Both the position numbers and the translations under genes were made by a program. This document shows, piece after piece, positions 1-8,083 of a stretch of 32,239 bases of DNA. This stretch comes from Alphaproteobacteria bacterium (GTDB lineage Bacteria; Pseudomonadota; Alphaproteobacteria; Micropepsales; Micropepsaceae). The stretch covers positions 1 through 32,239 of the forward strand of contig JAATGP010000051.1 of NCBI GenBank assembly GCA_015654635.1. The letters are read 5' to 3'. Numbering within the stretch: position 1 is the stretch's first letter; the number at the start of each line of letters is the position of its first letter. Under the pieces are notes generated by a model that was given only the letters and a program-made list of their open reading frames with translations, searched no databases and was not told the origin of the DNA.

Positions 1-81
1 GAGGACGATCCCAAACTGCCGCTTTATCTGCAGACCGTGCGAGGAGTGGGCTATGTCCTGGTTCCAGACCGCGCCAACTAA
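1..81 (+). CDS. OmpR-family response regulator, C-terminal end (partial)
   Basis: Only the last 26 codons lie in the window, reading from the first base in frame 1 and ending at TAA 79-81. The residues LYLQTVRGVGYVLV are the classic end of the winged-helix DNA-binding domain of OmpR/PhoB regulators: recognition-helix exit, then the hairpin wing with the RGVGY signature. The stop codon lies 29 bases inside the next gene, a histidine kinase, so this is the cytoplasmic regulator half of a two-component pair. The receiver domain lies outside the window, and nothing here tells which genes it controls. Confidence 0.9.
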   Translation, partial: EDDPKLPLYLQTVRGVGYVLVPDRAN

Positions 82-1423
82 GCGGACCGCCTTTTCGTTC
101 CGGCCGGGACGATTCGTCAAGCGATTCCTGCCACGCGGGCTGTTCGGCCGCTCGCTCATCATCATCGTGGCACCGATGGTGCTGCTTCAAGCGATTGTCA
201 CGTACGTTTTCTTTGAACGCGATCTGGAAACGACAACACGGCGCATGGCGCGCGCCGCAGCGGCAGATATCGCGCTTTTGATTGCCCTGGAAGATACGCG
301 CAAAAGTCCGTGGCGCGAAAATCTGCGGGATCTGGCTGCCAAACAACTGCATTATGAACTGCGCTTCGAGCCGGGCGTCCATATCCCGCCGCCAACACAT
401 CGCCAAGCCCGCACCATCGACCGTGCCTTGGACGAAGTCATCGCTCAGCAAATCGGCGAAGACCGCCACTTCCGTACGGCGGCAATACAAGGCAATCAAC
501 GCATCGCCATCGATGTTGAAGTGCATGACGGCGTTTTGCATGCCATCGTCCCGCGCGACCGCATTACGGTTTCGAGCCCTGACATCTTCATCCTTTGGAT
601 GCTGGGCTCATCGTTGATCCTGTTGGCTGTCGCCATCCTCTTCCTGCGCAATCAGGTGCGGCCGATCGAACGGCTGGCACGCGCCGCCGATGCGTTCGGT
701 AAGGGTCGCGCCGTGCCCGATTTCAAACCCTATGGCGCCACCGAAGTGCGCCGGGCGGCCCAAGCGTTCCTCACCATGCGCGAGCGTATCGAACGCCATG
801 TGCATCAACGCACCGAGATGCTGGCGGGTGTCAGCCATGATTTGAAGACTCCGCTGACGCGCATCCGCCTGCAACTGGCACTGATGACCGATAGTCTTGA
901 AGTCCAGGCATTGGTCGAAGACGTCGCCGAAATGGAACGCATGCTCGATGACTATCTCGATTTTGCCCGTGGCGAGGGCGGCGAAAAAAGCCAACTCGTC
1001 GATTTGAGTGCACTGGTGCGCGATGCCGCCAAGGCGGCAGAAAGAGCCCGGCCCGGCCCGCTCGCCTTGCATGTGCCGGAGGGTGTGCTGCTGTCGGTCA
1101 AGCCTCGCGCGCTTCGCCGCTGCATCACCAATCTGATCGAAAACGCTTTGAAATATGGCCATTCCGCAACGGTATCGCTCGACCTCGAAGCGCGCTTTGC
1201 GGAAATTCATATCGACGACCAGGGCAAAGGCATTCCGCCGGAGTTGCGCGACGATGCTTTCCGTCCCTTCCATCGCTTGGATGAAGGCCGCAACCTGCAA
1301 AATGGCGGCGTGGGTCTTGGCCTTGCCATCGCGCGCGATATTGCCAGAGCCCATGGCGGCGACCTCACGCTGTCGGAGGCCGCACGGGGAGGCCTGCGCG
1401 CGACGATCCGCTTGCCGATTTGA
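53..1423 (+). CDS. Sensor histidine kinase, EnvZ-like (HAMP, HisKA, HATPase)
   Basis: Inner-membrane sensor kinase of 456 residues that would phosphorylate the response regulator whose end overlaps it by 29 bases. Seen: a basic N-terminus, a first membrane helix at about 34-54, a periplasmic region of about 120 residues, a second helix at about 177-198, a HAMP linker to about 252, and an H-box with the phospho-accepting His at 262 in SHDLKTPLTR. The catalytic domain has an N-box around 360-368 (NLIENALKYG), a G1 box DDQGKG at 388-393 and a G2 box GGVGLGLA at 418-425. All catalytic motifs are intact. The layout matches EnvZ/RstB-type kinases that pair with OmpR regulators. The periplasmic part resembles no sensor fold I recognise, so the stimulus is unknown. 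The overlap implies translational coupling with the regulator. Confidence 0.93.
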   Translation: MSWFQTAPTKRTAFSFRPGRFVKRFLPRGLFGRSLIIIVAPMVLLQAIVTYVFFERDLETTTRRMARAAAADIALLIALEDTRKSPWRENLRDLAAKQLHYELRFEPGVHIPPPTHRQARTIDRALDEVIAQQIGEDRHFRTAAIQGNQRIAIDVEVHDGVLHAIVPRDRITVSSPDIFILWMLGSSLILLAVAILFLRNQVRPIERLARAADAFGKGRAVPDFKPYGATEVRRAAQAFLTMRERIERHVHQRTEMLAGVSHDLKTPLTRIRLQLALMTDSLEVQALVEDVAEMERMLDDYLDFARGEGGEKSQLVDLSALVRDAAKAAERARPGPLALHVPEGVLLSVKPRALRRCITNLIENALKYGHSATVSLDLEARFAEIHIDDQGKGIPPELRDDAFRPFHRLDEGRNLQNGGVGLGLAIARDIARAHGGDLTLSEAARGGLRATIRLPI

Positions 1424-1432
1424 GAGAGACGG

Positions 1433-1471
1433 ATGAGGGGCCTGAAACCACAGCCCCCCATGTCGATTTTT
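1433..1471 (+). terminator. Probable intrinsic terminator after the two-component operon
   Basis: Begins ten bases after the kinase stop. Bases 1433-1441 pair with 1453-1461 (eight pairs, one A/C mismatch, GC-rich core) around an 11-base loop. Five T's follow at 1467-1471 after a short gap. The gap between stem and T-run makes it weaker than a textbook example. Confidence 0.5.
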
Positions 1472-2092
1472 CCGCGGCGTTAGCCAGGGCCCGCGAGGGC
1501 GGTTTGAAGTCGCCCTGAGGATCGCTCGGATTGTATGCGAGGCATATCTGACGAATTTCCTCAACAATAGGCACTACTGGCGGCGGCAACGCTCTTCTGA
1601 CGATGAGTTTCTTGGTCATCCGTGATAATTTTGCCAGAACATTCCGCTCTACTTTTCAAGCAAAAATCTCGTAAAGCGATCGCCGCCTCGCGAATTTCAT
1701 CAGTGTAGGGACAGTGCGGACACTGGGCTCGTAGCGCATTTGCCACAATCTGGCCGCCATTCGAAATAGTCCTACAATATTTGCTGGATTGCTAACAATT
1801 GTCGGCGTAAATTCTCGCCATGGTAGCGTTACCAAGTTGCATCACGACCCAGCTTGCATGAGCTGGCCACAGGGGGCCGACGGGGGATCGCTCCAATGAG
1901 TCCAGAACACAAAACTTAAACATCGAATGGCCGTGGGTAGTCCATGGCACATCGTTCAACAACGTCATGTCGAGGCAGAAGGAATGCCGAGGCAGGAGGG
2001 TCTGCGTCTGCCGCTTACCGCGGTCCATTCATGCCCGCACAGAACGGGCACCGGCACGGGCAGCTAAGGCGCGTGTTTGAAAACAACCCAAT
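1472..2092. other. Gene-poor stretch before the TonB receptor
   Basis: About 620 bases without a convincing gene. Two leftward open frames (1561-1746, 61 codons; 1792-2028, 78 codons) have no good ribosome binding site, match no family I recognise, and look like chance frames or decayed sequence. The DNA seems less GC-rich than the flanking genes. A TACAAT at 1773-1778 resembles a -10 box but has no acceptable -35 box upstream. The receptor promoter probably lies somewhere here, but I cannot place it. Confidence 0.5.
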
Positions 2093-2104
2093 GGGAGGAA
2101 TAAC

Positions 2105-5100
2105 GTGCATAATCATACAGTAAGCAAAAAAGCCGTATCGCACCTCATCAAAGTTGGTTTGCTGAGTGGTGCGTGTTTCGCCGCTTTGGCGAGTATCCCG
2201 GCTGTCGCCCAGGATTCTATGGAAACGGTGGTCGTAACGGGTATCCGGGGATCACTCCAGCGCAATTTGGACATCAAGCGTGAGGCGGCTGGCCTGACCG
2301 ACGCCATCACAATGGAAGACATCGGCAAATTTCCCGACACAAACCTGGCCGAAGCCTTGATGCGCATTCCAGGTGTAACCACGTCGTTCACATCGGGGAT
2401 GACCAATAACGGCCAATCGGTCACGACGGGTGAGGGCGTATCAATCACCGTTCGCGGCTTCGGCCCGACCTTCAATGAAACGCTGTTCGACGGCCGCGTC
2501 GTTCCCTCGGGCATCGGCGGGCGTTCCTTCGACTTCAGCGGCCTGAGTGCCGATATGGTGTCTCAGTTACAGGTCCTCAAATCTCCGGATGCGACGCTAT
2601 CGTCGGGCGCCATCGGCGCGACCATCGACGTGGTCTACCCCAAACCGTTTGACAAGCCGGGCCTCACCGTTGCGGGCTCGGGTTCGGGAACCCTTGGCGC
2701 TGATGACGGCAGGTGGAAGCCCAACGGCAACTTCCTGATCAGCGACACCTTCGATAACGACAAGTTCGGCGTTTTGGTGGCCGGCGCCTATTCCTCACTA
2801 TCGACCAGCCAGCAGCAGTTCCAGAACTGGGGTTGGATCGGCCAATACGTCGCTCCGTGCCAGCTCGCCAGCTATACGGGGCCTGATTGCAATGCGCTCG
2901 AACACGGCAGCACCACGACGACGTCAACAACAGTAGGCAACACAACAACCTCCGTAACGACAACGATACCGCCGAATCCCAACACCGTGAATGATACCAC
3001 CAAGCCGGTTTGGTGGACGCAGGACTACGCTGTCGACTTCAACCGAATCCAAGAAGAACGCATGAATGGACGTCTCGCACTCCAGTGGCAGCCGACGGAT
3101 TCTCTGGTGGTCACGGTGGATGCCAACTATGCGCGAGACAACCTCAACGAAGATTCGCTGACTTACGCGCTGTGGAACAACGTCGGCGAGATGCGTAACA
3201 TTACGACGTCACCGTTCGGAACGGTCACCAACTTCGGTCGTACCTCGCCGACGGATTTCGACGACGTTAAAAGCCAATCGCTGCAGCAGACCTACACCTA
3301 CGGCCTCAATGCCAAGTGGTCGGTCGACGATCACATCGCCGTGACGCTCGACCTTAGTCAGGCGATGTCCGCTCTCAATCCGGGGGACAATCACTTCAGT
3401 GAAGTGTCCGAAGACCTTGGCTATGGCCCGTCGCAAACGGGCGGTACGAACGGCATGACCTACACCGTCACCCAACCGGGCGGACACGGCGTGCCGTATT
3501 ACGGCGGCATCGGCCCAAATGGCAATGCCTCGCAATTTCTGAACACCAACATCATGGGTTCGCATGTGATGATGGTGATCGCCAATCGCAACCGCAACTT
3601 GGTGAATGAAGCCAAGCTCGAAAGCCAGTTCACCTATGATACCCTGACCTTCAAGATCGGCGCTCAGTATACGCCCGAGCACTTCAAGATGGCCTCCTAT
3701 GTCAACCATTGGGACACCAACAACGAGTGGCAGAGCTTCGCCGGTTATGGCCCGGACTCGAACAACTACTACAACGGCAACCCGCTGACGCCGGCGGGCG
3801 TCCATATTCCGTCGAACTTGTTCACTGGGGTTCGGACGATCCGCGATATCCCAGGTTGGTCGGAACCATCTGGCGGTGTGATCCCCGGACTGCCGATCTT
3901 CGATGCCAATGCGGTCTATGCCTACCTCAACGGCCTTGGCACCTCAGTGTCATGTCCGGGCGGTGTTCCGACCATCAAGGGCTTCAACTGCAGCAGCGTC
4001 AACGCGGCGGGGTACACCGGCATCCTTCCGCAGCTGTCGGCACAATTTGATCCGAACGGCTATCAGCATGTCTACGAAGATACGTATTCGGCATATGCCA
4101 GCTTTGCGACAGAGGCAAAACTGGCCGACATGCCCCTTAAGATCAATGGCGGCGTGCGTTACGAGTATACCCGCTTGTGGGCATCAGGCTTCGGCCGGGA
4201 TCTGAAAGCTTTGACGGTCTCTGCGGGCGACCATACGGCCTATGACTTTGCTTATGGCCCCACCAGCGTCGTCGCCAAGAAGAACGCTTACTCGTATCTG
4301 CTGCCGAACATCGACCTCAATCTGCTCATCACGGACGACCTGCACCTGCGCTTCGATGCATCGCGCACGATGACCCGTCCGCCATTGAGCGACTTGAAGG
4401 GAAACCTTACCTACAGCGGCCGCGTCGGCTCGCTGTCGGCAACCGGCGGCAACCCGTATGAGTTGCCGTATATTGCCGACAACTTCGATCTGTCGGCCGA
4501 ATGGTATTACGCGCCGAACTCCTACGTGTCTGTCGACAGTTTCCTCAAGAACGTGAGCAACTGGGTGGTGGCAGGCACGTCGCAAATCACAGTGCCTGGC
4601 GTGCTCAACGGAGGTTCCGCGGTCTTCACCCTTCAAAGCAATGTCAACGGTCCCTCCGCCAACATCTACGGCCTGGAGGTTGCTTGGCAGCATGTGTTTG
4701 GCGATTCGGGCTTCGGCTATTTGATCAATGGCACAGTGGTCGATACCAACAAGCCGTATGATCCGAACAATCTGTCGGTCGGTAATTTTGGTATGCCCGG
4801 ACTGGCGGACTCGGCGAACTTCACGGCCTTCTACGACAAGTACGGCTTCGAGTTCCGCGTGGCCGCCAACTGGCGTGACATCTATCTGGATTCCTTCGGC
4901 CAAGGCCAGGCGAGCGGTACACAGTTCGGTTCTGAACCGATCTTCGTCAACGGCTCGTGGGATCTCACCATCAGCACGGGTTACGACATCACGGACAACG
5001 CCAAAATCTACTTCGAAGCCGACAACCTGATGGACCAGGCATATTCTACTCGCGGTCGGTTCCCGGATCAGATGTACAGTGTGATCCAGGTCGGCCGTCG

Positions 5101-5131
5101 CTTTACAGCAGGCGTGCACTTCAAACTGTAA
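2105..5131 (+). CDS. TonB-dependent outer-membrane receptor
   Basis: Outer-membrane active-transport barrel of 1008 residues, energised by TonB-ExbB-ExbD. The start is GTG at 2105, set by a strong GGGAGG at 2093-2098. Seen: a signal peptide of about 35 residues ending AVA/QD, a TonB box ETVVVTG at 40-46, a plug domain from about 60 with GKFPDTNLAEAL and IPGV, then a barrel rich in aromatic and Asn residues. The length and the TonB-box/plug style match the TonB-Xanth-Caul subfamily, whose studied members often import oligosaccharides; the substrate cannot be read here. No hydrolase, sigma/anti-sigma pair or ABC transporter sits nearby. A Thr-rich insert lies at about 268-300. The C-terminus ends in FKL rather than the more usual terminal aromatic residue. 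A strong terminator follows. Confidence 0.93.
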   Translation: MHNHTVSKKAVSHLIKVGLLSGACFAALASIPAVAQDSMETVVVTGIRGSLQRNLDIKREAAGLTDAITMEDIGKFPDTNLAEALMRIPGVTTSFTSGMTNNGQSVTTGEGVSITVRGFGPTFNETLFDGRVVPSGIGGRSFDFSGLSADMVSQLQVLKSPDATLSSGAIGATIDVVYPKPFDKPGLTVAGSGSGTLGADDGRWKPNGNFLISDTFDNDKFGVLVAGAYSSLSTSQQQFQNWGWIGQYVAPCQLASYTGPDCNALEHGSTTTTSTTVGNTTTSVTTTIPPNPNTVNDTTKPVWWTQDYAVDFNRIQEERMNGRLALQWQPTDSLVVTVDANYARDNLNEDSLTYALWNNVGEMRNITTSPFGTVTNFGRTSPTDFDDVKSQSLQQTYTYGLNAKWSVDDHIAVTLDLSQAMSALNPGDNHFSEVSEDLGYGPSQTGGTNGMTYTVTQPGGHGVPYYGGIGPNGNASQFLNTNIMGSHVMMVIANRNRNLVNEAKLESQFTYDTLTFKIGAQYTPEHFKMASYVNHWDTNNEWQSFAGYGPDSNNYYNGNPLTPAGVHIPSNLFTGVRTIRDIPGWSEPSGGVIPGLPIFDANAVYAYLNGLGTSVSCPGGVPTIKGFNCSSVNAAGYTGILPQLSAQFDPNGYQHVYEDTYSAYASFATEAKLADMPLKINGGVRYEYTRLWASGFGRDLKALTVSAGDHTAYDFAYGPTSVVAKKNAYSYLLPNIDLNLLITDDLHLRFDASRTMTRPPLSDLKGNLTYSGRVGSLSATGGNPYELPYIADNFDLSAEWYYAPNSYVSVDSFLKNVSNWVVAGTSQITVPGVLNGGSAVFTLQSNVNGPSANIYGLEVAWQHVFGDSGFGYLINGTVVDTNKPYDPNNLSVGNFGMPGLADSANFTAFYDKYGFEFRVAANWRDIYLDSFGQGQASGTQFGSEPIFVNGSWDLTISTGYDITDNAKIYFEADNLMDQAYSTRGRFPDQMYSVIQVGRRFTAGVHFKL

Positions 5132-5155
5132 AGTCCTTCCCGGCGCTCTACACTT

Positions 5156-5183
5156 AAGGGCCGCTCGTCGCGGCCCTTTTTTT
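5156..5183 (+). terminator. Intrinsic terminator of the TonB receptor gene
   Basis: A perfect 9-bp stem: AAGGGCCGC at 5156-5164 pairs with GCGGCCCTT at 5170-5178 around loop TCGTC, with a run of seven T's at 5177-5183. It starts 24 bases after the receptor stop and lies between two convergent genes. On the opposite strand no T-run follows the hairpin, so it should act mainly on rightward transcripts. Confidence 0.93.
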
Positions 5184-5198
5184 GCTACCGTGGAAAGC

Positions 5199-6002
5199 TT
5201 AGCTCTTGGCCAGTTCTTCGGCGCGGCCGATGGCGGCTAGCACAGCTTCGGTCATCAATGCCGGCAAGCCGTTGTCGGCGCAAAGCACATTGATCGCCGC
5301 CTGAGTTGTTCCGCCCGGCGTCGCGACATCGCGGATAAGTGCGGCTGGGTCGCGAGGATCGCTATCGAGTAGAGCACCGCCACCGGTCACTGTGGCACGG
5401 GCCAGTTTGGCTGCCGCCTCCTCGGGCAAGCCTGCGGCCACACCGGCTTTGGTCATGGCCTCTACCAAGGCGAAAACATAAGCAGGGCCGCAGCCCGAAA
5501 TGGCCATTGCCGCATCGAGCAGGGCTTCGCTGTCGACCCACAATGTCAGGCCAATGGAAGAGAGCAAGGTCTCGGCGAAGGCGCGATCCTCAGGACCGAT
5601 TGGCGCCGGTGCATAGATGGCGGTAACGCCGCGGGCGATGCTGCCGGGCGTATTGGGCATGGCGCGCACGATGGTGGCGCCTTCTCCCCAATGACTGTGC
5701 AAGAGCGCTAACGGCGTCCCTGCGGCAATCGAAATCATCAGCGTTTTGCCACCAGCCAGGGCCGTCAGCTTATCCGCTTCGGCGCGCACAATATGGGGCT
5801 TTAGCGCCACCACGCAGGCGCGCCAGCCTTCCGCTGTCACTGCTGTCAGATCGGGGAGAAGTACCAGTCCGGGGACGGCTTTCAGCGTCTCAGAGGGATT
5901 GGGCTCAACCACGGTGATGGGACCAAGGCCCGCCTTGACCCACCCACGGATCAGGGCGGTGCCCATCTTGCCGGCACCGATAATCAGAATGGGCATGCTC
6001 AT
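5199..6002 (-). CDS. proC: Pyrroline-5-carboxylate reductase
   Basis: Cytoplasmic enzyme for the last step of proline synthesis, the NAD(P)H reduction of pyrroline-5-carboxylate. It has 267 residues, the usual family length. The N-terminal dinucleotide-binding motif is GAGKMG at 9-14. The family block MPNTP and, further on, SGCGPAYVFALVEAM with the C-terminal ATPGGTTQAAI are all present. The start at 6002 has a GAGGA ribosome binding site eight bases upstream. It is the last gene of a leftward group and lies 60 bases after a YbjN-family gene, an arrangement often seen in alphaproteobacteria. It converges on the TonB receptor. Confidence 0.97.
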   Translation of the reverse strand: MSMPILIIGAGKMGTALIRGWVKAGLGPITVVEPNPSETLKAVPGLVLLPDLTAVTAEGWRACVVALKPHIVRAEADKLTALAGGKTLMISIAAGTPLALLHSHWGEGATIVRAMPNTPGSIARGVTAIYAPAPIGPEDRAFAETLLSSIGLTLWVDSEALLDAAMAISGCGPAYVFALVEAMTKAGVAAGLPEEAAAKLARATVTGGGALLDSDPRDPAALIRDVATPGGTTQAAINVLCADNGLPALMTEAVLAAIGRAEELAKS

Positions 6003-6062
6003 GGAATCGTCCTCATGGCCTCCTCACGGGGGAGAGGCTTGATGCGAGGTGCAGCGTAACCC

Positions 6063-6566
6063 TTATGCTTGGCCCTGACACTCCAGGATTGCCGCGGCGA
6101 CCGCCTCTTGGGCCGTTTTGCCGCCCCAGAGGACGAACTGGAAGGCCGGGTAATAATGCTCGCAAGCCTCGAGGGCCAAATTCAGCAAACACTCCATTTG
6201 CGAGGCACTGGCAAGGGCATCCGGGAAGATCATGGCATGGCGCAGCACGATAGTGCCGTCCTCGGGCCACAGATCGAAATGACCAATCCATAGCCGCGCA
6301 TTGATGAACATCAGCAAGGCCGCGATATCGACCATCCGCGTTTCGCCCTTCACACGCATATCGAACGCGCTGGAGAGGTGCAGGGACTGCAGATCCTCAC
6401 GCCATGTGAAGCTGAAATGGTGATCGGACCAGCGCCCCGCCACAGAAAGATTGAGCTCATCGGCGCTGGCACGTTCATATGCCCAGCCGTTCTCCTCTAC
6501 CGTCCGTTCGAGCAAGTCGAGCGGATGGGGGCGGCTGAAAGATTGTTCCTGGTGGGTAACGGTCAT
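6063..6566 (-). CDS. YbjN domain-containing protein
   Basis: Cytoplasmic protein of 167 residues with the YbjN fold. It has a PLDLLERTVEENGW-type opening, a central part in which it would pair sheet strands (WREDLQSLHLSSAFDM), and the LNLALEACEHYYPAFQFV segment of the alphaproteobacterial members. In enterobacteria YbjN is linked to motility, biofilm and stress phenotypes; the molecular role is not settled. The open frame extends to 6611, but the ATG at 6566 is preferred because GGAG lies about eight bases upstream and homologues begin near this point. Its place between ubiK and proC suggests co-transcription, although 134 bases separate it from ubiK. Confidence 0.85.
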   Translation of the reverse strand: MTVTHQEQSFSRPHPLDLLERTVEENGWAYERASADELNLSVAGRWSDHHFSFTWREDLQSLHLSSAFDMRVKGETRMVDIAALLMFINARLWIGHFDLWPEDGTIVLRHAMIFPDALASASQMECLLNLALEACEHYYPAFQFVLWGGKTAQEAVAAAILECQGQA

Positions 6567-6700
6567 GTACCAGACTCCGGCGCGACGCAAAACGAAGCAG
6601 TTGAGGGCCAAGCTGCCACAACATTTTGCGCTTGCACAAGAGTCTCACCGATATGTGCTTGGGGCCGATCGCGCCACCCACAGCTTTCGCGGCAGGAGGG

Positions 6701-6988
6701 TTAACCTTGCAAGGGCAGTTCTTCCTCCCCTTTTTGCTGGCCCGCTTTGTTGGCGCCCTCTAATGCGTCCAAACGTGCGGCAAGACGTTCGCTTTCAGCC
6801 GAAGCTTTCAGCGCCATCGCCTTGACCGCTTCAAATTCGTCGCGTGGCACAAAATCCATATCGGCGATCAACTTCTCAAAGCGCTGTTTCACAAAGGCTT
6901 CCAATTCCGCCCGCGCGCCTTGGGCCGCGCCCGCCGCGTCCGTGACAAGCTTGGCCAGTCCATCCAGAAAGGGGTTTTGCGTCTGCAT
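6701..6988 (-). CDS. ubiK: UbiK-family accessory factor (BMFP domain)
   Basis: Small coiled-coil protein of 95 residues. Family members (UbiK, formerly YqiC) bind membrane lipid and assist the ubiquinone-biosynthesis complex. Seen: an N-terminal segment NPFLDGLAKLVTDAAGAAQG, then a helical stretch with KQRFEKLIADMDFVPRDEFE, matching the family's signature of a proposed amphipathic helix followed by a trimerising coiled coil. The C-terminal tail is charged and disordered. An AAGGA site lies about ten bases before ATG 6988. It is divergent from lgt with 153 bases between them, a neighbourhood common in alphaproteobacteria. Confidence 0.85.
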   Translation of the reverse strand: MQTQNPFLDGLAKLVTDAAGAAQGARAELEAFVKQRFEKLIADMDFVPRDEFEAVKAMALKASAESERLAARLDALEGANKAGQQKGEEELPLQG

Positions 6989-7141
6989 CGGGATATGTCC
7001 TTGTTCCGACTCCTATATTGGCGCTCTGCGCCGCCGCGGCAAGACCCCTGGCCAGTTCATGATCGGGCGTCAACCAACCGACACTTTAGCGTCACCAAAC
7101 GCAGCTTGACTAAAACGCCAAAGCAGCGCGATTTAGCCTCT

Positions 7142-8083
7142 ATGCTGCCCTATCCCGTGATCGACCCGGTTGCCATCCAGATCGGCCCTTTGGCGGTGCG
7201 CTGGTATGCTCTTTCTTACATCACCGGGCTGCTCGCCGGGTGGTGGCTGCTCGTATCGATGCTGCAGCAGAGAAGCTTGTGGAAAAGGCCGCCCTTTTCG
7301 GGCAAAGCGCCGGCCATAGCAGACGAAGTCGGCGACCTTTTCGTCTGGACGACCCTCGGCGTGGTGGTGGGCGGACGGCTCGGCTACGATATTTTCTATG
7401 GTATATTCTATTGTGGGCTGTGGCCCGGGGGGCGCGATTGCGGCGGCCTGCCCATGGCCTATCTTACCAATCCGCTGAATCTGATTGCCCATTGGGATGG
7501 CTGGGTACCGCGCCTCCTCGGCATGTCTTTTCATGGCGGCCTCTTGGGCGTCGTGATCGCCATCGTTCTGTTCTGCCGCAATCGCAAGCTCAATATATTC
7601 TCGGTCGGCGACGGTATTACTGCGGTAACCCCCATCGGGCTGTTTGCGGGCCGCCTGGCCAATTTCATCAATGGCGAGTTGTGGGGCAAAGTTACGGATT
7701 CGCCCATCGGCATGGTCTTCTGCAACGCCGCCATCCTTAAAACTTATGGGCGCTGCTTTGCCGGTCTGGCGCCGCGTTACCCCAGCCAATTGATCGAGGC
7801 GGGCACAGAAGGCGTGTTGCTCTTTGCCGTGTTGCAGCTGGCCATCCGCAAATTCCACTGGCACGAGCGGCCCGGCATGATCTGCGGTCTCTTCTTTGCC
7901 GGCTACGGCTTGGCGCGGGCTTTTTCTGAATTTTTCCGCGACTCCGAATCGATGATCAGCGGCTGGTTCAGCATGGGCATGCTGCTCTCCATCCCGATGT
8001 GGATCGCCGCTGCGTTCTTCTTCTGGGTGGCCTATAAGAAGCCCCTTTGGTCGCAAACGCCGACGAAGGCGAACCCCTCGTGA
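7142..8083 (+). CDS. lgt: Prolipoprotein diacylglyceryl transferase
   Basis: Inner-membrane enzyme that transfers diacylglycerol from phosphatidylglycerol to the lipobox cysteine of prolipoproteins, the first step of lipoprotein maturation. It has 313 residues from ATG 7142; the frame is open back to 6920, but family members begin with YPVIDPVAIQIGPLAVRWY. Seen: multiple membrane helices, the HGGLLG catalytic-region motif at about 130, GRLANFINGELWG with the signature Arg and Asn at about 168-180, and YPSQLIEAGTEG. A loop at about 88-105 carries two cysteines (91 and 100) and looks longer than usual. The stop overlaps the next gene's GTG by four bases, implying coupling. A TTGACT lies at 7106-7111, but no good -10 follows it. 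Confidence 0.96.
   Translation: MLPYPVIDPVAIQIGPLAVRWYALSYITGLLAGWWLLVSMLQQRSLWKRPPFSGKAPAIADEVGDLFVWTTLGVVVGGRLGYDIFYGIFYCGLWPGGRDCGGLPMAYLTNPLNLIAHWDGWVPRLLGMSFHGGLLGVVIAIVLFCRNRKLNIFSVGDGITAVTPIGLFAGRLANFINGELWGKVTDSPIGMVFCNAAILKTYGRCFAGLAPRYPSQLIEAGTEGVLLFAVLQLAIRKFHWHERPGMICGLFFAGYGLARAFSEFFRDSESMISGWFSMGMLLSIPMWIAAAFFFWVAYKKPLWSQTPTKANPS

Noticed and set aside
608..1567. A 319-codon leftward frame opposite the histidine kinase
   Set aside because: Antisense shadow of intact kinase motifs; no protein-family features of its own.
1561..2028. Two leftward frames (61 and 78 codons) in the gap before the TonB receptor
   Set aside because: No ribosome binding site, no recognisable family, unlikely residue patterns; treated as chance or decayed sequence.
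5156..5183. The terminator hairpin as a bidirectional terminator also serving proC
   Set aside because: On the leftward strand the hairpin is preceded, not followed, by the U-rich stretch.
6920..7141. N-terminal extension of lgt from the first in-frame start
   Set aside because: The extension is unlike Lgt, overlaps the divergent ubiK gene, and the family start is at 7142.
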